Assembly (NCBI GenBank): GCA_963720675.1
Contig: CAVRGH010000002.1
Span: forward strand, 62,001-126,000
Direction: 5' to 3'
DNA: 64,000 nucleotides
DNA from: JALHSW01 sp963720675
GTDB lineage: Bacteria > Actinomycetota > Acidimicrobiia > IMCC26256 > PALSA-555
The notes below the pieces were generated by a model that was not told the DNA's origin, did not search any database, and saw nothing but the letters and a program-made list of their open reading frames with translations. The position numbers were made by a program, and so were the translations under genes. Positions 9,013 to 17,752 of this stretch are shown in pieces (positions within the stretch are counted from its first letter, which is position 1; every line of letters begins with the position of its first letter).

Positions 9013-10248
9013 ATGAAAGGCGGGGATACCGCATGGGTACTGGCCTCGGCGGCCCTGGTGCTGTTCATGACGCCGGGGCTGGCGCTGTTCTACGGCGGCA
9101 TGGTGCGCGGCAAGAACGTGCTCGGGATGTTGATGCAGAACTTCTTCGCCATGGGGATCCTCGCGGTCCTGTGGGCGGTGCTGGTCTTCAGCCTCGCCTT
9201 CGGTGATGCAGGGAATGGGGGGTGGATCGGCAACCTCGACTACGTGGGGCTCAAGGACGTCGGACTGGGTGCAGGCGGTGGATCGTTCTTCGAGTTCCTC
9301 ACCATCCCCTTCATCCTGTTCTGCGCATTCCAGATGACCTTCGCCATCATCACGCCGGCGTTGATCACCGGCGCGACCGCGGACCGGTTCAAGTTCAGCG
9401 CATATGCCGTGTTCATCGCGATCTGGCTCGTCGTCGTGTACGGGCCGGTCGCCCACTGGGTGTTCGCCGGGGGAGTGCTCGCCGAGATGGGCGCCCTGGA
9501 CTTCGCCGGAGGCGCGGTGGTGCACATCAACGCGGGGGCCGCCGCGCTCGCGCTCGTGCTCCTGCTCGGGAAGCGCAAGGGCTACCCCGGGCGCGCGATG
9601 CCGCCGCACAACCTCCCGCTCACGATGATCGGGACGGGCATCCTCTGGTTCGGGTGGGCAGGCTTCAACGCGGGCTCCGCCCTCGCGGCGAACGGCGTCG
9701 CTGCGGTGGCGTTGATGAACACGTTCCTCGCGGCGTCCGCGGCGATGCTCACGTGGCTCGTCGTCGAGAAGGTGCGTGAGGGCAAGCCGACGACACTCGG
9801 TGCGGCGTCGGGCGCGGTTGCCGGGCTGGTCGCGATCACGCCGTGCGCGGGGTTCGTGGGCGGGATGGCGCCGATCTACATCGGTGCGATCGCCGGTGCC
9901 GTGTGCTGCCTGGCGCTGTCGCTGAAGAAGCTCGGCAAGTTCGACGACAGCCTCGACGTGGTCGCGGTGCACCTCGTGGGAGGGCTGGTCGGGTCGATCT
10001 TGCTCGGGCTCTTCGCCGACTCGGCGATCAACGGCGCCGTCACCAACGAGGGCGTCTTCCTCGGCGGAGGAACGGAGCTGCTCGTCGACCAGATCGTGGC
10101 GTCGGTCGTCGTGCTCGTGTTCTCGTTCGTGGCCTCGTTGATCATCGGCAAGGGCATCGACATGACGATGGGCTTGCGCGTCAGTGAGTCCGACGAGGAC
10201 GAGGGGCTCGACCTGAGCCAGCACGCCGAGACCGCGTACACGAGCTGA
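9013..10248 (+). CDS. amtB: Ammonium transporter
   Basis: Amt/Mep/Rh-family ammonium channel of 411 residues with about 11 membrane helices. The amino end FYGGMVRGKNVLGMLMQN is typical. The pore twin histidines are represented by VVHINAGAAALA and DVVAVHLVGGLVGS. A charged cytoplasmic tail (SESDEDEGLDLSQHAE) follows the last helix. Start ATG 9013 has a strong AAGGAG ribosome site at 9001-9006. The PII gene follows by 11 bases, the usual amtB-glnK pairing, where PII blocks the channel under ammonium excess. About 105 bases separate it from glnD, so it may have its own promoter. Confidence 0.96.
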   Translation: MKGGDTAWVLASAALVLFMTPGLALFYGGMVRGKNVLGMLMQNFFAMGILAVLWAVLVFSLAFGDAGNGGWIGNLDYVGLKDVGLGAGGGSFFEFLTIPFILFCAFQMTFAIITPALITGATADRFKFSAYAVFIAIWLVVVYGPVAHWVFAGGVLAEMGALDFAGGAVVHINAGAAALALVLLLGKRKGYPGRAMPPHNLPLTMIGTGILWFGWAGFNAGSALAANGVAAVALMNTFLAASAAMLTWLVVEKVREGKPTTLGAASGAVAGLVAITPCAGFVGGMAPIYIGAIAGAVCCLALSLKKLGKFDDSLDVVAVHLVGGLVGSILLGLFADSAINGAVTNEGVFLGGGTELLVDQIVASVVVLVFSFVASLIIGKGIDMTMGLRVSESDEDEGLDLSQHAETAYTS

Positions 10249-10259
10249 GGAGGCAGGAC

Positions 10260-10598
10260 ATGAAGCTCATCACTGCAGTCATCAAGCCGTTCAAGCTCGA
10301 CGACGTCCAGGCCGCGCTGAAGGCCGCCGGCATCCAGGGGATGACCGTTTCGGAGGTCCGGGGCTTCGGTCGCCAGTCCGGGCACACCGAGGTCTACCGG
10401 GGTGCGGAGTACACCGTCGACTTCATCCCGAAGGTGAAGCTCGAGGTGCTCTGCGACGACGAGGCTGCCGACTCGATCGCAGTCGTGATCGCCGAGGCGG
10501 GACGGACCGACAAGATCGGCGACGGCAAGATCTGGGTGAGTGACGTCGGACGGGTGATCCGGGTGCGCACCGGCGAGCTCGACGAAGACGCGATCTGA
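10260..10598 (+). CDS. glnK: Nitrogen regulatory protein PII
   Basis: A 112-residue PII signal protein, full family length. It opens MKLITAVIKPFKLDDVQ. The T-loop is RGAEYTVDFIPK with Tyr51 present, the residue that GlnD-type enzymes uridylylate or adenylylate. The B-loop is GRTDKIGDGKIW and the C-loop lies at the VIRVRTGE end. A GGAGG-type ribosome site sits in the 11-base gap after amtB. Trimers bind ATP/ADP and 2-oxoglutarate and gate AmtB; glnD just upstream supplies the modifying enzyme. Confidence 0.97.
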   Translation: MKLITAVIKPFKLDDVQAALKAAGIQGMTVSEVRGFGRQSGHTEVYRGAEYTVDFIPKVKLEVLCDDEAADSIAVVIAEAGRTDKIGDGKIWVSDVGRVIRVRTGELDEDAI

Positions 10599-10638
10599 CG
10601 CAGCCATGCAGCCAGCCGGGGCGCGCGCGGGCAGCTTC

Positions 10639-10683
10639 TATCGACTCTTGACATACTCTATCGAGAGTCGATATAAAGGAGCG
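10639..10683 (+). promoter_or_regulatory. PadR promoter with perfect inverted repeat
   Basis: Promoter TTGACA (10648-10653) and TATAAA (10672-10677), spacing 18. Perfect 10-base arms TATCGACTCT (10639-10648) and AGAGTCGATA (10664-10673) bracket the spacer. A second nested repeat, ACTCT/AGAGT, spans 10655-10668. The predicted transcript start, about 10684, coincides with the GTG start, giving a leaderless mRNA. Most likely the autoregulatory PadR operator. Confidence 0.65.
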
Positions 10684-11082
10684 GTGAGTCCCCGCCGCCC
10701 GTCCCGCCGCCCGTCGGCCGTCCCCGACGAGGTCGACGCCTTCCTCCCGCTCCCGGCATCGGCGATGCACGTCATCGTGGCGCTCACCGGGGGCGAGAAG
10801 CACGGCTACGCGATCATGCGCGACGTCGAATCGCTCAGCGGCGGCGTCGTCCACATGGGCCCCGGCACCCTCTACGGCTCCATCAAGCGGATGATCGACC
10901 AGGGCCTGGTCGAGGAGACCGATGAGCGTCCGGACCCGGCGCTCGACGACCAGCGGCGCCGGTACTACCGGCTGACCGACCTCGGTGTGCGGGTGGGTGC
11001 GGCGGAGCAGCAGCGCCTCGAGCAGCTCCTGTCCGCGGCGCGCGTCCGCCGGCTCGGGCTCGACGTCGGCGGCGCGACGTGA
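10684..11082 (+). CDS. PadR-family transcriptional regulator
   Basis: A 132-residue PadR winged-helix protein: SAMHVIVALTGGEKHGYAIM, then GTLYGSIKRMIDQGLVEE and DDQRRRYYRLTDLG. GTG 10684 was chosen over a longer reading frame because it lies at the predicted transcript start and just before conserved sequence. The stop overlaps the next start (GTGA), the common actinobacterial arrangement of PadR followed by a membrane protein of unknown function. It probably represses its own operon through the inverted repeat over the promoter. Confidence 0.88.
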   Translation: MSPRRPSRRPSAVPDEVDAFLPLPASAMHVIVALTGGEKHGYAIMRDVESLSGGVVHMGPGTLYGSIKRMIDQGLVEETDERPDPALDDQRRRYYRLTDLGVRVGAAEQQRLEQLLSAARVRRLGLDVGGAT

Positions 11083-11661
11083 GTCGACTGGTGAGCGGCG
11101 TGTACCGCGCACTGCTGCGCGCGTACCCCGGCGAGTTCCGCCGCGAATACGGCGGCGAGATGCGGCGGCTGCTCGACGACGAGCTGCGGCACGGAGCCGG
11201 AGGGTCGTTGCGCACGAGCGCACGGCTGGTCTCGGACGTGGTGCGCACCGCGCCGCGGATGCGATGGGAGTCGAACATGAGCCGAGTCATCCTGGTGAGC
11301 TGCGCGATCGCGCTCGCGGTCATCACGTTCGCGATCGGGTCGCCGATCCTGGTACTGGGGCTCCTGGTGATCGCGCTGCTCGTCTACCTCGCGGCAGTGC
11401 GAAACAACCCGGGCCGAACGATCACGGCGCCGCCGGAACGCGCCCGCGGCTGGTACTGGTGGCTCTTGGCCGCGGCCGGGCTCGTGGTCGCGGGCTTCGT
11501 CGGTGCTCGCAGTCGACGGCGACGAGCTGAGCAGCATCGGCTGGTCCCTCTGGATGGTGACCTGGGGTGCCGCGATCGTGATGGCCGTCATCGGGATCAT
11601 CCTGGGGATCACGCACTTCGCACATCGTCGCTCGGGTGCTCCGCCGGCTGCGGCCGTCTGA
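11079..11661 (+). CDS. PadR-coupled membrane protein (frameshifted)
   Basis: About 193 residues if one extra G near 11502 is removed. The amino end (YRALLRAYPGEFRREYGGEM) is the cytosolic motif common to proteins encoded directly after PadR genes. It is followed by hydrophobic helices around ILVSCAIALAVITFAIGSPI, VLGLLVIALLVYLAAV and WWLLAAAGLVVAG, and in the second frame by SIGWSLWMVTWGAAIVMAVI and a short basic tail. GTG 11079 overlaps the PadR stop. Function unknown; presumably the regulated membrane component of the pair. Confidence 0.7.
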
Positions 11662-11669
11662 TGGGCGCG

Positions 11670-11877
11670 TCAGTCGACGGCGCGCTCGGACCATGCTCGA
11701 AGTGCCGCGCTCGACGCGCCCCAGTCGATCGGTGACTCGCAGGTCGCACACTCCGCGTCGTCATCGCTGACGTCACCGCCGCAGTTCGAGCAGAGCAGGG
11801 CCGGGCGGGGCTCCGCCTGGAACCGGACGGTCGCCCGGTCGGTGGTGGTGGGGGTAGGGGTTGGCAGGCTCGGGCAT
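11670..11877 (-). CDS. Small zinc-ribbon protein (frameshifted)
   Basis: About 68 residues. A ribosome site (AGGAGAGAGG) precedes ATG 11877. The start reads MPEPANPYP, then one extra C in a run near 11850 moves the frame to TTTDRATVRFQ. The core has two Cys-x-x-Cys pairs (LLCSNCGG and ECATCESP) that would bind one zinc, followed by a tail (RAWSERAVD). It is convergent with the membrane protein, stops 9 bases apart. Function not recognised. Confidence 0.45.
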
Positions 11878-12020
11878 CGGACGAGTCCTCTCTCCTGGTG
11901 GTCAACCGGTGGCCCGACGATGCGCCGCCAGGACCGGCCGGGTGCACGGGCCGGAGGTGCGATCCAGCCGGGACGTTCGGCCCTGGCGACACGCGGCGCG
12001 GGGCAGGACACTGCATCCAA

Positions 12021-12134
12021 ATGGCTGTCGTCGCACCGGACACCCTGAAGTCGGTCGTCTTCTGGGCATTCCTGGTCCTCCTGTTCGTCGCGATGGAGAT
12101 CGCGAGCCTCGCCCTCGTCTCGCAATTCCGGTGA
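12021..12134 (+). CDS. Single-pass small membrane protein
   Basis: A 37-residue reading frame (MAVVAPDTLK, then a hydrophobic helix VFWAFLVLLFVAM and a short tail). Its TGA overlaps the ATG of the following phosphoribosyltransferase (TGATG), which suggests translational coupling and supports it being real. No strong ribosome site is visible. It could also be chance, so confidence is low. The 140 bases before it hold nothing else recognisable. Confidence 0.35.
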   Translation: MAVVAPDTLKSVVFWAFLVLLFVAMEIASLALVSQFR

Positions 12135-12784
12135 TGGGCGCCGAGTTCCGCGACCGTCGCGATGCCGGGGACCGGCTCGCCGACCACTTGATGCACCTCG
12201 AGGGCGAGCAACCGGTCGTGCTCGGCCTGCCCCGCGGCGGTATCCCGGTCGCCGCCCGGGTCGCCGCGCGCCTTCACGCGCCGCTCGACCTGCTCGTGGT
12301 TCGCAAGCTCGGCCTGCCGTCGCAACCGGAGCTCGCCATGGGAGCGATCGGTGAGGACGGGGCCCGGGTCCTCGAGCAGTCGGTCATCCGACAGGCCGGT
12401 GTGACCGACGAGCAGCTCGCCACGGTCGAGGCGAACGAGCGCCTCGAGATCCAGCGCCGTGCCGAGCGATACCGGGACGGACGGGCGGCGGTACCCATCG
12501 CAGGGCGTGTCGTCGTCATCGTCGACGACGGGATCGCGACCGGCAGCACCGCGCTCGCGGCGATCCAGATCGCACGCCACCGGGATGCGGCACGGATCGT
12601 CCTCGCGACCCCGGTCGCGGCCACGCAGACGGCTCGCGAGCTCGCGTCCGTGGTCGACGAGCTCGTCTGCGTCGCGACGCCGGAGCCGTTCGTCGCCGTG
12701 GGTCAGTTCTATGCTGACTTCTCCCAGACGTCGGATGAGGAAGTCGCGTCGCTGCTCGCGGCAGGATGGAGCCGATCCGCGTGA
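12134..12784 (+). CDS. Phosphoribosyltransferase-family protein
   Basis: A 216-residue type I phosphoribosyltransferase fold. The PRPP-binding motif VVVIVDDGIATGST lies near residues 124-137; upstream are the VVLGLPRGGIPVAARV strand-loop and LLVVRKLGLPSQPELAMGAI. Such proteins annotated as predicted phosphoribosyltransferases often stand beside stress or dienelactone-hydrolase genes; the substrate base is unknown. ATG 12134 overlaps the small membrane ORF, and the carboxy end overlaps the next gene by 19 bases. Confidence 0.82.
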   Translation: MGAEFRDRRDAGDRLADHLMHLEGEQPVVLGLPRGGIPVAARVAARLHAPLDLLVVRKLGLPSQPELAMGAIGEDGARVLEQSVIRQAGVTDEQLATVEANERLEIQRRAERYRDGRAAVPIAGRVVVIVDDGIATGSTALAAIQIARHRDAARIVLATPVAATQTARELASVVDELVCVATPEPFVAVGQFYADFSQTSDEEVASLLAAGWSRSA

Positions 12785-13446
12785 AGACCGGACCGGATGG
12801 CCCCCGGCGAGGCGACGAGCTCCCTGACCGCGTCGAGGTGTTCGCGGACGTCCTGTGTCCGTTCACGCACGTCGGGCTGCGGCGGCTCGTCGAGCATCGC
12901 GAGGCGCTGGGTCGCGACGTGCCGCTGCTGGTCGTGCGAGCCTGGCCCCTCGAGCTGGTCAACGGCGCGCCGCTCGACGCGGACTTCGTCGGCGCAGAGG
13001 TGGAAGCGCTCCGCGCGAGCGTCGCACCCGAGCTGTTCCGGGGCTTCGACCGTGCGCAGTTCCCGTCGAGTGCGCTCCCGGCGCTCGGGTTGGCGGCACG
13101 GGCACAGCGAGCGGGCTCGCACGTTGCCGAGCGCTGCAGCCTCGCACTGCGTCACGCGCTGTTCGAGGAGGGACGCGACATCGGCGATTCCGCGGAGCTC
13201 GCCCGTATCGCTGCCGACCTCGGGATCGACGGGGCTCGGGGTCAGGACCACGCGGCCGTCCTCGCCGACCTGGAGCTCGGTCGGTCCCTCGGAGTGATCG
13301 GTTCCCCCCACTTCTTCGTCGGCGGCGAGGGGTTCTTCTGCCCGAGCCTCGACATCGAGCGGGTCGACGAGCGTCTCGAGATCCGCGTCGACGTCGCAGG
13401 CTTCACCGCGCTCGTGGACCGCTGCTTCGGCACGACCGCGTCCTGA
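12766..13446 (+). CDS. DsbA-family (2-hydroxychromene isomerase-like) protein
   Basis: A 226-residue thioredoxin-fold protein with an inserted helical domain. The active-site region is DVLCPFTHVG: only one cysteine, so not a classical CxxC oxidase. The cis-proline loop GVIGSPHFFVGG and a carboxy helix are present. This matches the DsbA/FrnE/HCCA-isomerase superfamily, in which members act as thiol oxidoreductases or glutathione-type isomerases. It has no signal peptide, so it should be cytosolic. It overlaps the phosphoribosyltransferase gene by 19 bases. Confidence 0.75.
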   Translation: MEPIRVKTGPDGPRRGDELPDRVEVFADVLCPFTHVGLRRLVEHREALGRDVPLLVVRAWPLELVNGAPLDADFVGAEVEALRASVAPELFRGFDRAQFPSSALPALGLAARAQRAGSHVAERCSLALRHALFEEGRDIGDSAELARIAADLGIDGARGQDHAAVLADLELGRSLGVIGSPHFFVGGEGFFCPSLDIERVDERLEIRVDVAGFTALVDRCFGTTAS

Positions 13447-13541
13447 CGATGGTCGGCGAGATCTGGACTCGTACCTGAGGCGCGTGCGACGCTCGTCACG
13501 CGCCGGACCGCCCGTGCGCGACGATCTCGAGAGGGCGAGCC

Positions 13542-13928
13542 GTGTTCCTCGGACTGCGCACCGCGATCTACCCGGCGCCGGACCTGGCCGCATCCAAGGC
13601 CTGGTACACCCAGGTGCTGGGCGTCGCGCCGTACTTCGACGAGCCCTTCTTCGTCGGCTTCAACGTTGCGGGCTACGAGCTCGCGCTCAACCCGAACGCG
13701 GATCCTGGTGTCGGGGTGGTCACCTACTGGGGCGTCGCGGACATCGACGCCGGCCTGGCCGCGCTCATCGCCGCGGGCGCGGCGCTCCACGAGGACGTCC
13801 AGGACGTCGGGGAGGGCATCCGCGTCGCGACGGTGCTCGAACCTGGCGGCGCGATCCTCGGGATCATCGAGAACCCACACTTCGAGCTCGCGACACCGCT
13901 CGGTCCGACGGACGGCCCCGGGCGTTGA
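13542..13928 (+). CDS. VOC (glyoxalase/bleomycin-resistance fold) protein
   Basis: A 128-residue vicinal-oxygen-chelate protein: LRTAIYPAPDLAASKAWYTQ, a middle ELALNPNAD segment, and the carboxy metal-side strand LEPGGAILGIIENP. GTG 13542 follows a GAGAGGG ribosome site. Its stop codon is immediately adjacent to the stop of the convergent amidohydrolase, leaving no room for a terminator between them. Substrate unknown; members include glyoxalases, dioxygenases and antibiotic-binding proteins. Confidence 0.75.
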   Translation: MFLGLRTAIYPAPDLAASKAWYTQVLGVAPYFDEPFFVGFNVAGYELALNPNADPGVGVVTYWGVADIDAGLAALIAAGAALHEDVQDVGEGIRVATVLEPGGAILGIIENPHFELATPLGPTDGPGR

Positions 13929-15497
13929 TCAGCCCGGTACGGCCGAGAAGACCTCCCGGCCCCCGACCCAGGTCGAGCGCACCGCGGGTTCGTCGCCGTT
14001 GAGATCGAGCACCGCGAGGTCCGCACGCAGACCGCGCGCGAGCACGCCACGCTCGAGCTCGCTGCCGCCGGCGATCGCCGCGCCTCGCGTGTAGGCCTCG
14101 AGCCACGTCGCCAGGTCCACCGCCTGCTCGGGTTCGAACCGGATGCCGTTCGACGTGGTGCGCGTGACCCCGCGTCCCGCACACCAGAGGGGCGGCGTCG
14201 GGGCGCACGGTTCGTCGCTCGAACCGGCGAGCAGCACGCCCGCGTCGACGAGGCCGGCGAAAGCGAGCCAGTGGTGGTCGTCGAAGCGAACGCCACCGCT
14301 CTGGGTGCCGACGTGCTCGACGAAACCCGGTTGCACGACGGCGATCGCGTCGAGCGCGGCGAGACGGTGCCACTGCTCGGGGCCGGTGACGCCCGCATGC
14401 TCGATCCGGAATCGGTGATCGCCGTCGCCGAGCCGGTGGCGAACCGTCTCGAGGACCGAGAGGGTGTGGTCGACCCCGGCGTTGCCCATGGCGTGGACCG
14501 CGATCCGGAAGCCGTGGTCGGCCGCGTCGAGCGCGCAGGCCTCGAGGTCGTCCATGAGGATCCCGAAGCGCAGGGGGTGGCCGCCGACCGACGTGTCGAG
14601 CGCGATGGCGACGCCGCCGTCGGCGAAGAGCTTGCAGGCCCCGACCCGGAGCTGACCCGACGTCTCACCGGTCGGCGGTCCCTCGAGCCGTTCTCGCTGC
14701 TCGTTCATGAGCAGAGCGGCAGGGTGGGGCATCGCGACGACCCCGATCGGGAGCTCGTCGTGCTCGGCCAGCGTCCGGTACACCTGCTCGGCCTCGGGCG
14801 AGCAGGCCGCGTCGTGCACGGCGGTGATCCCCGACGACCAGAGCGTTCGGGCGTGGGCGACGATGTGCTCGCCCCACCGATCGGGATCCGCGTAGGCCGC
14901 GAGCGAGCGTGCATGGGCTTCGCTCCACGCACGCTCGACGAGGAGTCCGGTGGGCGCACCATCCGGTGCGCGCCCGATCTCCCCACCCGCAGGGTCGGCC
15001 GTACCGCGTCCGATCCCGAGCTCGTCGAGCGCGTTGGAGCTCGCGAGACACTGGTGCAGGGTGTCGTGCACGAGGACGATGGGTCGGTCGACGCCGGCCG
15101 CGTCCAGATCCGTACGCGTCGGGGTGAAGGGCCACTGTGCGTCGTTCCAGCCGCGGAGGCGGACCCACGGCGCTTCGGGATCGTCGTCGGCCTGGGCACG
15201 CACCGCGGCCGCGAGCTCCGATGGATCGCGCACGCCGGACGTGTCGCGCCACCGCGGATGCAGTGCCGAGACCGAAAGGTGATGGTGGGCATCGATCAGT
15301 CCGGGGACGAGCGTCGCGCCGGCAAGGTCGACCTCGGTCGCGTCCGGCCAGGCTGCCGCATCTGCGGGTGTGCCGACCGCGACGATGTGATCGCCTTCGA
15401 GCACCACTGTGTCCGCGTGCCGGTTCGAGGGGTCCATGGTGAGGATCGGTCCGCCGTGGAAGCGCACGACATCCCGAGGACGAGAGACGTTGGCCAC
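13929..15497 (-). CDS. Metal-dependent amidohydrolase (YtcJ-like)
   Basis: A 522-residue amidohydrolase-3 family enzyme. It has the strand-1 metal motif GLIDAHHHLSV near residue 70, a lysine in VGACKLFADGGV that fits the bridging residue, and the later ligands in IAVHAMGNAGVD, RFRIEHAGV and GSSDEPCAPT. Members hydrolyse amide, formamide or related bonds in small molecules; the substrate is not predictable. It is cytosolic, with no signal peptide. It stands alone between a convergent VOC gene and the upstream GGDEF-EAL gene in the same orientation. Confidence 0.85.
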   Translation of the reverse strand: MANVSRPRDVVRFHGGPILTMDPSNRHADTVVLEGDHIVAVGTPADAAAWPDATEVDLAGATLVPGLIDAHHHLSVSALHPRWRDTSGVRDPSELAAAVRAQADDDPEAPWVRLRGWNDAQWPFTPTRTDLDAAGVDRPIVLVHDTLHQCLASSNALDELGIGRGTADPAGGEIGRAPDGAPTGLLVERAWSEAHARSLAAYADPDRWGEHIVAHARTLWSSGITAVHDAACSPEAEQVYRTLAEHDELPIGVVAMPHPAALLMNEQRERLEGPPTGETSGQLRVGACKLFADGGVAIALDTSVGGHPLRFGILMDDLEACALDAADHGFRIAVHAMGNAGVDHTLSVLETVRHRLGDGDHRFRIEHAGVTGPEQWHRLAALDAIAVVQPGFVEHVGTQSGGVRFDDHHWLAFAGLVDAGVLLAGSSDEPCAPTPPLWCAGRGVTRTTSNGIRFEPEQAVDLATWLEAYTRGAAIAGGSELERGVLARGLRADLAVLDLNGDEPAVRSTWVGGREVFSAVPG

Positions 15498-15548
15498 CGA
15501 GGGACGCTACCGCTGAGCCCCGGAAGCCGATGAGACCGCGCGGGGTGC

Positions 15549-17342
15549 TCAGCGCGCGGCGACGTGCAGGGCCTGAAGCGCGTCGTGCGTCTCCGGCCGG
15601 GGGGACGCGACGACCGGACCCGCGAGCAGCACCCCAATCTGCTCGGCGGGCGCGGGTCGGGCGAACTGGTATCCCTGCGCGTACGGGCAGCCGTACTCGC
15701 GCAGGAGCTCGGCCTGCTCCTCGGTCTCGACCCCTTCGGCGATGGTCTCGAGGTCGAGGGTCTGTCCGATCTGGGCGATCGCGGCCACGATCGCGTTGCC
15801 GTTGTCCCCGTGGGTCCACGATCGCTTCAGGGTGAGGACGAAGCTCCGGTCGATCTTGAGGAAGTCGATCGGGAGCTGCTGGAGGTTCGTGAGGGACGCG
15901 TACCCGGTCCCGAAGTCGTCCATGCCGACGTGGACCCCAAGGTCCCGAACCACGCCGAGCTCGACGGCGGCCGAGTGACCGGCGTGCAGCCACGCGGTCT
16001 CCGTGAGCTCGAGGCGGAGCAGGCTCGCGTCGAGCCCCGACTCGGCCAGGACCTGGGCCACGGCGAACGCCAGACCCGGCTCGGCGACCTGACGGGCCGA
16101 GAAGTTGACGGAGATCCAACCGGGCCAGTCGCACTCGCGCGCCCACTCCCGCATCTGGGAGCACGCGCGCTTGAGCACCCAGATGCCGATGCTCACGATC
16201 AAGCCGGTCTCCTCGGCGAGGCCGATGAACTCCTCGGGAGCGAGCAGGCCCCTCGTCGGGTTGTCCCAACGCAACAGGGCTTCCACGCCGACGATGGTGT
16301 CGTCGTCGAGGTCGTAGACCGGCTGGTAGTGGAGCACGAACTCCTCGGCTTCGAGCGCTCGACGGAGCTCGGGCTCGAGCTCGCGGCGGTGTGTCGCGGC
16401 GTTCACCAGGCTCTCGTCGAACAGCGCCCAGCGCGCCTTGCCGTCCCGCTTCGCCCGGTACATCGCGGCATCGGCGTTGCGGAGCAGGATCATCGGATCG
16501 GCGGTGCTCGCCTCGCGCGCGGCGACGGTGACGATCCCGATGCTCACGGACACCGCGGCTTCGAAGTCGTCGAAGGTGATCGGCTGCTCGACGACGTCTC
16601 GGAGCTCGGCCGCGAGCCTCGTCACGTCGTCGATGCCATGGATGCCCTCGCAGACGATCACGAACTCGTCACCGCCGGTACGCGCGACGGTGTCCGCAGC
16701 GCGGAGTGCCCAGCGCAGCCGGCGCGCGATCTCGATGAGCACACGATCGCCCCCCTCGTGCCCCACACTGTCGTTGACGACCTTGAACGAGTCGAGATCA
16801 CAGAAGAGGACGGCAACCAGTTCGTCGGATCTCGTCGCTCGCGCGAGCGCGATGCCGAGGCGGTCGAGGGCCAGGAGACGGTTGGGGAGACCGGTCAGCG
16901 TGTCGTGCAGATTCATCTCGATGAGATCGATCTCCTCGGCCTTGCGGTCGGTCACGTCCCGCGCGTTCGTGACGATCCCCTCGATCAGGGGGTTCGCGAG
17001 GCAATTCGTGTCGATCGTCTCGAACCACCGCCAGTCGCCGCTCTTGGTACGCAGCCGCAGCTCGGCCGACGGCTGGGGAGTGTCGGTCTCGAGCAGCCGC
17101 GCGATGAGGCGGTTGCGCACGCCGAGGTCGACCGGATGGATCAGCTCGCTCTCGTTGGTGCCCTCGAGCTCGTCGGCTCGATAGCCCAGCAAATCCCAGA
17201 TCGCCGGACTGCAGTACGTGAGCACTCCCTGTGCATCTCGGACCATCACGATGTCGCGCGAGCTCTCGGTCACGGCGCGGAACCAGCTGCGTGTCGACGC
17301 CGGCTCCCCGCTGCTCGATGGGCTTCGAGGTAGGAGCTCCAC
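15549..17342 (-). CDS. PAS-GGDEF-EAL cyclic-di-GMP protein
   Basis: A 597-residue soluble protein. A PAS domain (VRDAQGVLTYCSPAIWDLLGY, residues about 35-145) is followed by a GGDEF domain (about 150-310) and an EAL domain (about 330-585). The diguanylate cyclase motif is intact (RTGGDEFVIV), with an RxxD inhibitory site (RAAD) five residues before it. The phosphodiesterase motifs are also intact (VEALLRW, VNFSARQ, DDFGTGYASL). Both synthesis and breakdown of c-di-GMP are therefore possible, switched by the PAS sensor. No transmembrane segment is seen. Confidence 0.93.
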   Translation of the reverse strand: MELLPRSPSSSGEPASTRSWFRAVTESSRDIVMVRDAQGVLTYCSPAIWDLLGYRADELEGTNESELIHPVDLGVRNRLIARLLETDTPQPSAELRLRTKSGDWRWFETIDTNCLANPLIEGIVTNARDVTDRKAEEIDLIEMNLHDTLTGLPNRLLALDRLGIALARATRSDELVAVLFCDLDSFKVVNDSVGHEGGDRVLIEIARRLRWALRAADTVARTGGDEFVIVCEGIHGIDDVTRLAAELRDVVEQPITFDDFEAAVSVSIGIVTVAAREASTADPMILLRNADAAMYRAKRDGKARWALFDESLVNAATHRRELEPELRRALEAEEFVLHYQPVYDLDDDTIVGVEALLRWDNPTRGLLAPEEFIGLAEETGLIVSIGIWVLKRACSQMREWARECDWPGWISVNFSARQVAEPGLAFAVAQVLAESGLDASLLRLELTETAWLHAGHSAAVELGVVRDLGVHVGMDDFGTGYASLTNLQQLPIDFLKIDRSFVLTLKRSWTHGDNGNAIVAAIAQIGQTLDLETIAEGVETEEQAELLREYGCPYAQGYQFARPAPAEQIGVLLAGPVVASPRPETHDALQALHVAAR

Positions 17343-17413
17343 CGAGTCAGACGGGGCGCCGGGCGCCGGTCACGCTCACTGCTGGGCTGGCAGGTTTCGT
17401 CATCGCGTGACCT

Positions 17414-17446
17414 TCTTCACGACCCATGGGGGAGGGGTCGTGAAGA
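17414..17446. repeat. Perfect 12-base inverted repeat
   Basis: Arms TCTTCACGACCC (17414-17425) and GGGTCGTGAAGA (17435-17446) with a 9-base loop. It lies between the 72-residue gene and the PAS-GGDEF-EAL gene, both on the minus strand, 70 bases before the latter's start. There is no T-run, so it may be an operator or an RNA hairpin terminating the SARP operon. Confidence 0.5.
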
Positions 17447-17502
17447 TCGTGAACCGGTTGGCGTGACCGCGTCGTGACCGGTGCGTCACTCGCGCAGGTG
17501 CA

Positions 17503-17721
17503 TCACTCGTGCACGGCGGGCTGGAGCTCGAGCATCCCGCGGATCCACGCTCCGACGATGCGGTCGACGGCCTCGGGATGGACGACCTCCAGGGTGCGCT
17601 CGATGCCTTGCGCCACATCGTCGGTGATCCGGACGTTGGCTCTGAGCGGGTCGCTCGATCCGACCTCGACCCAGGCTCGGATGATCAGGAGACCGGTTCG
17701 ATGGCTGGACACGCTTCGCAC
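17503..17721 (-). CDS. Conserved small protein after SARP gene
   Basis: A 72-residue protein with a non-random, strand-rich sequence (LLIIRAWVEVGSSDPLRA, then VRITDDVAQGIERT and VDRIVGAWIRGMLE). It lies 31 bases downstream of the BTAD regulator in the same direction, probably the same mRNA. Similar short proteins accompany SARP-type regulators in actinobacteria as far as I recall, but no function is known to me. The start could be one of two nearby GTG codons. Confidence 0.55.
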   Translation of the reverse strand: MRSVSSHRTGLLIIRAWVEVGSSDPLRANVRITDDVAQGIERTLEVVHPEAVDRIVGAWIRGMLELQPAVHE

Positions 17722-17752
17722 GGTACGTCTGCGGCCATCACCGGGCCGTGAC

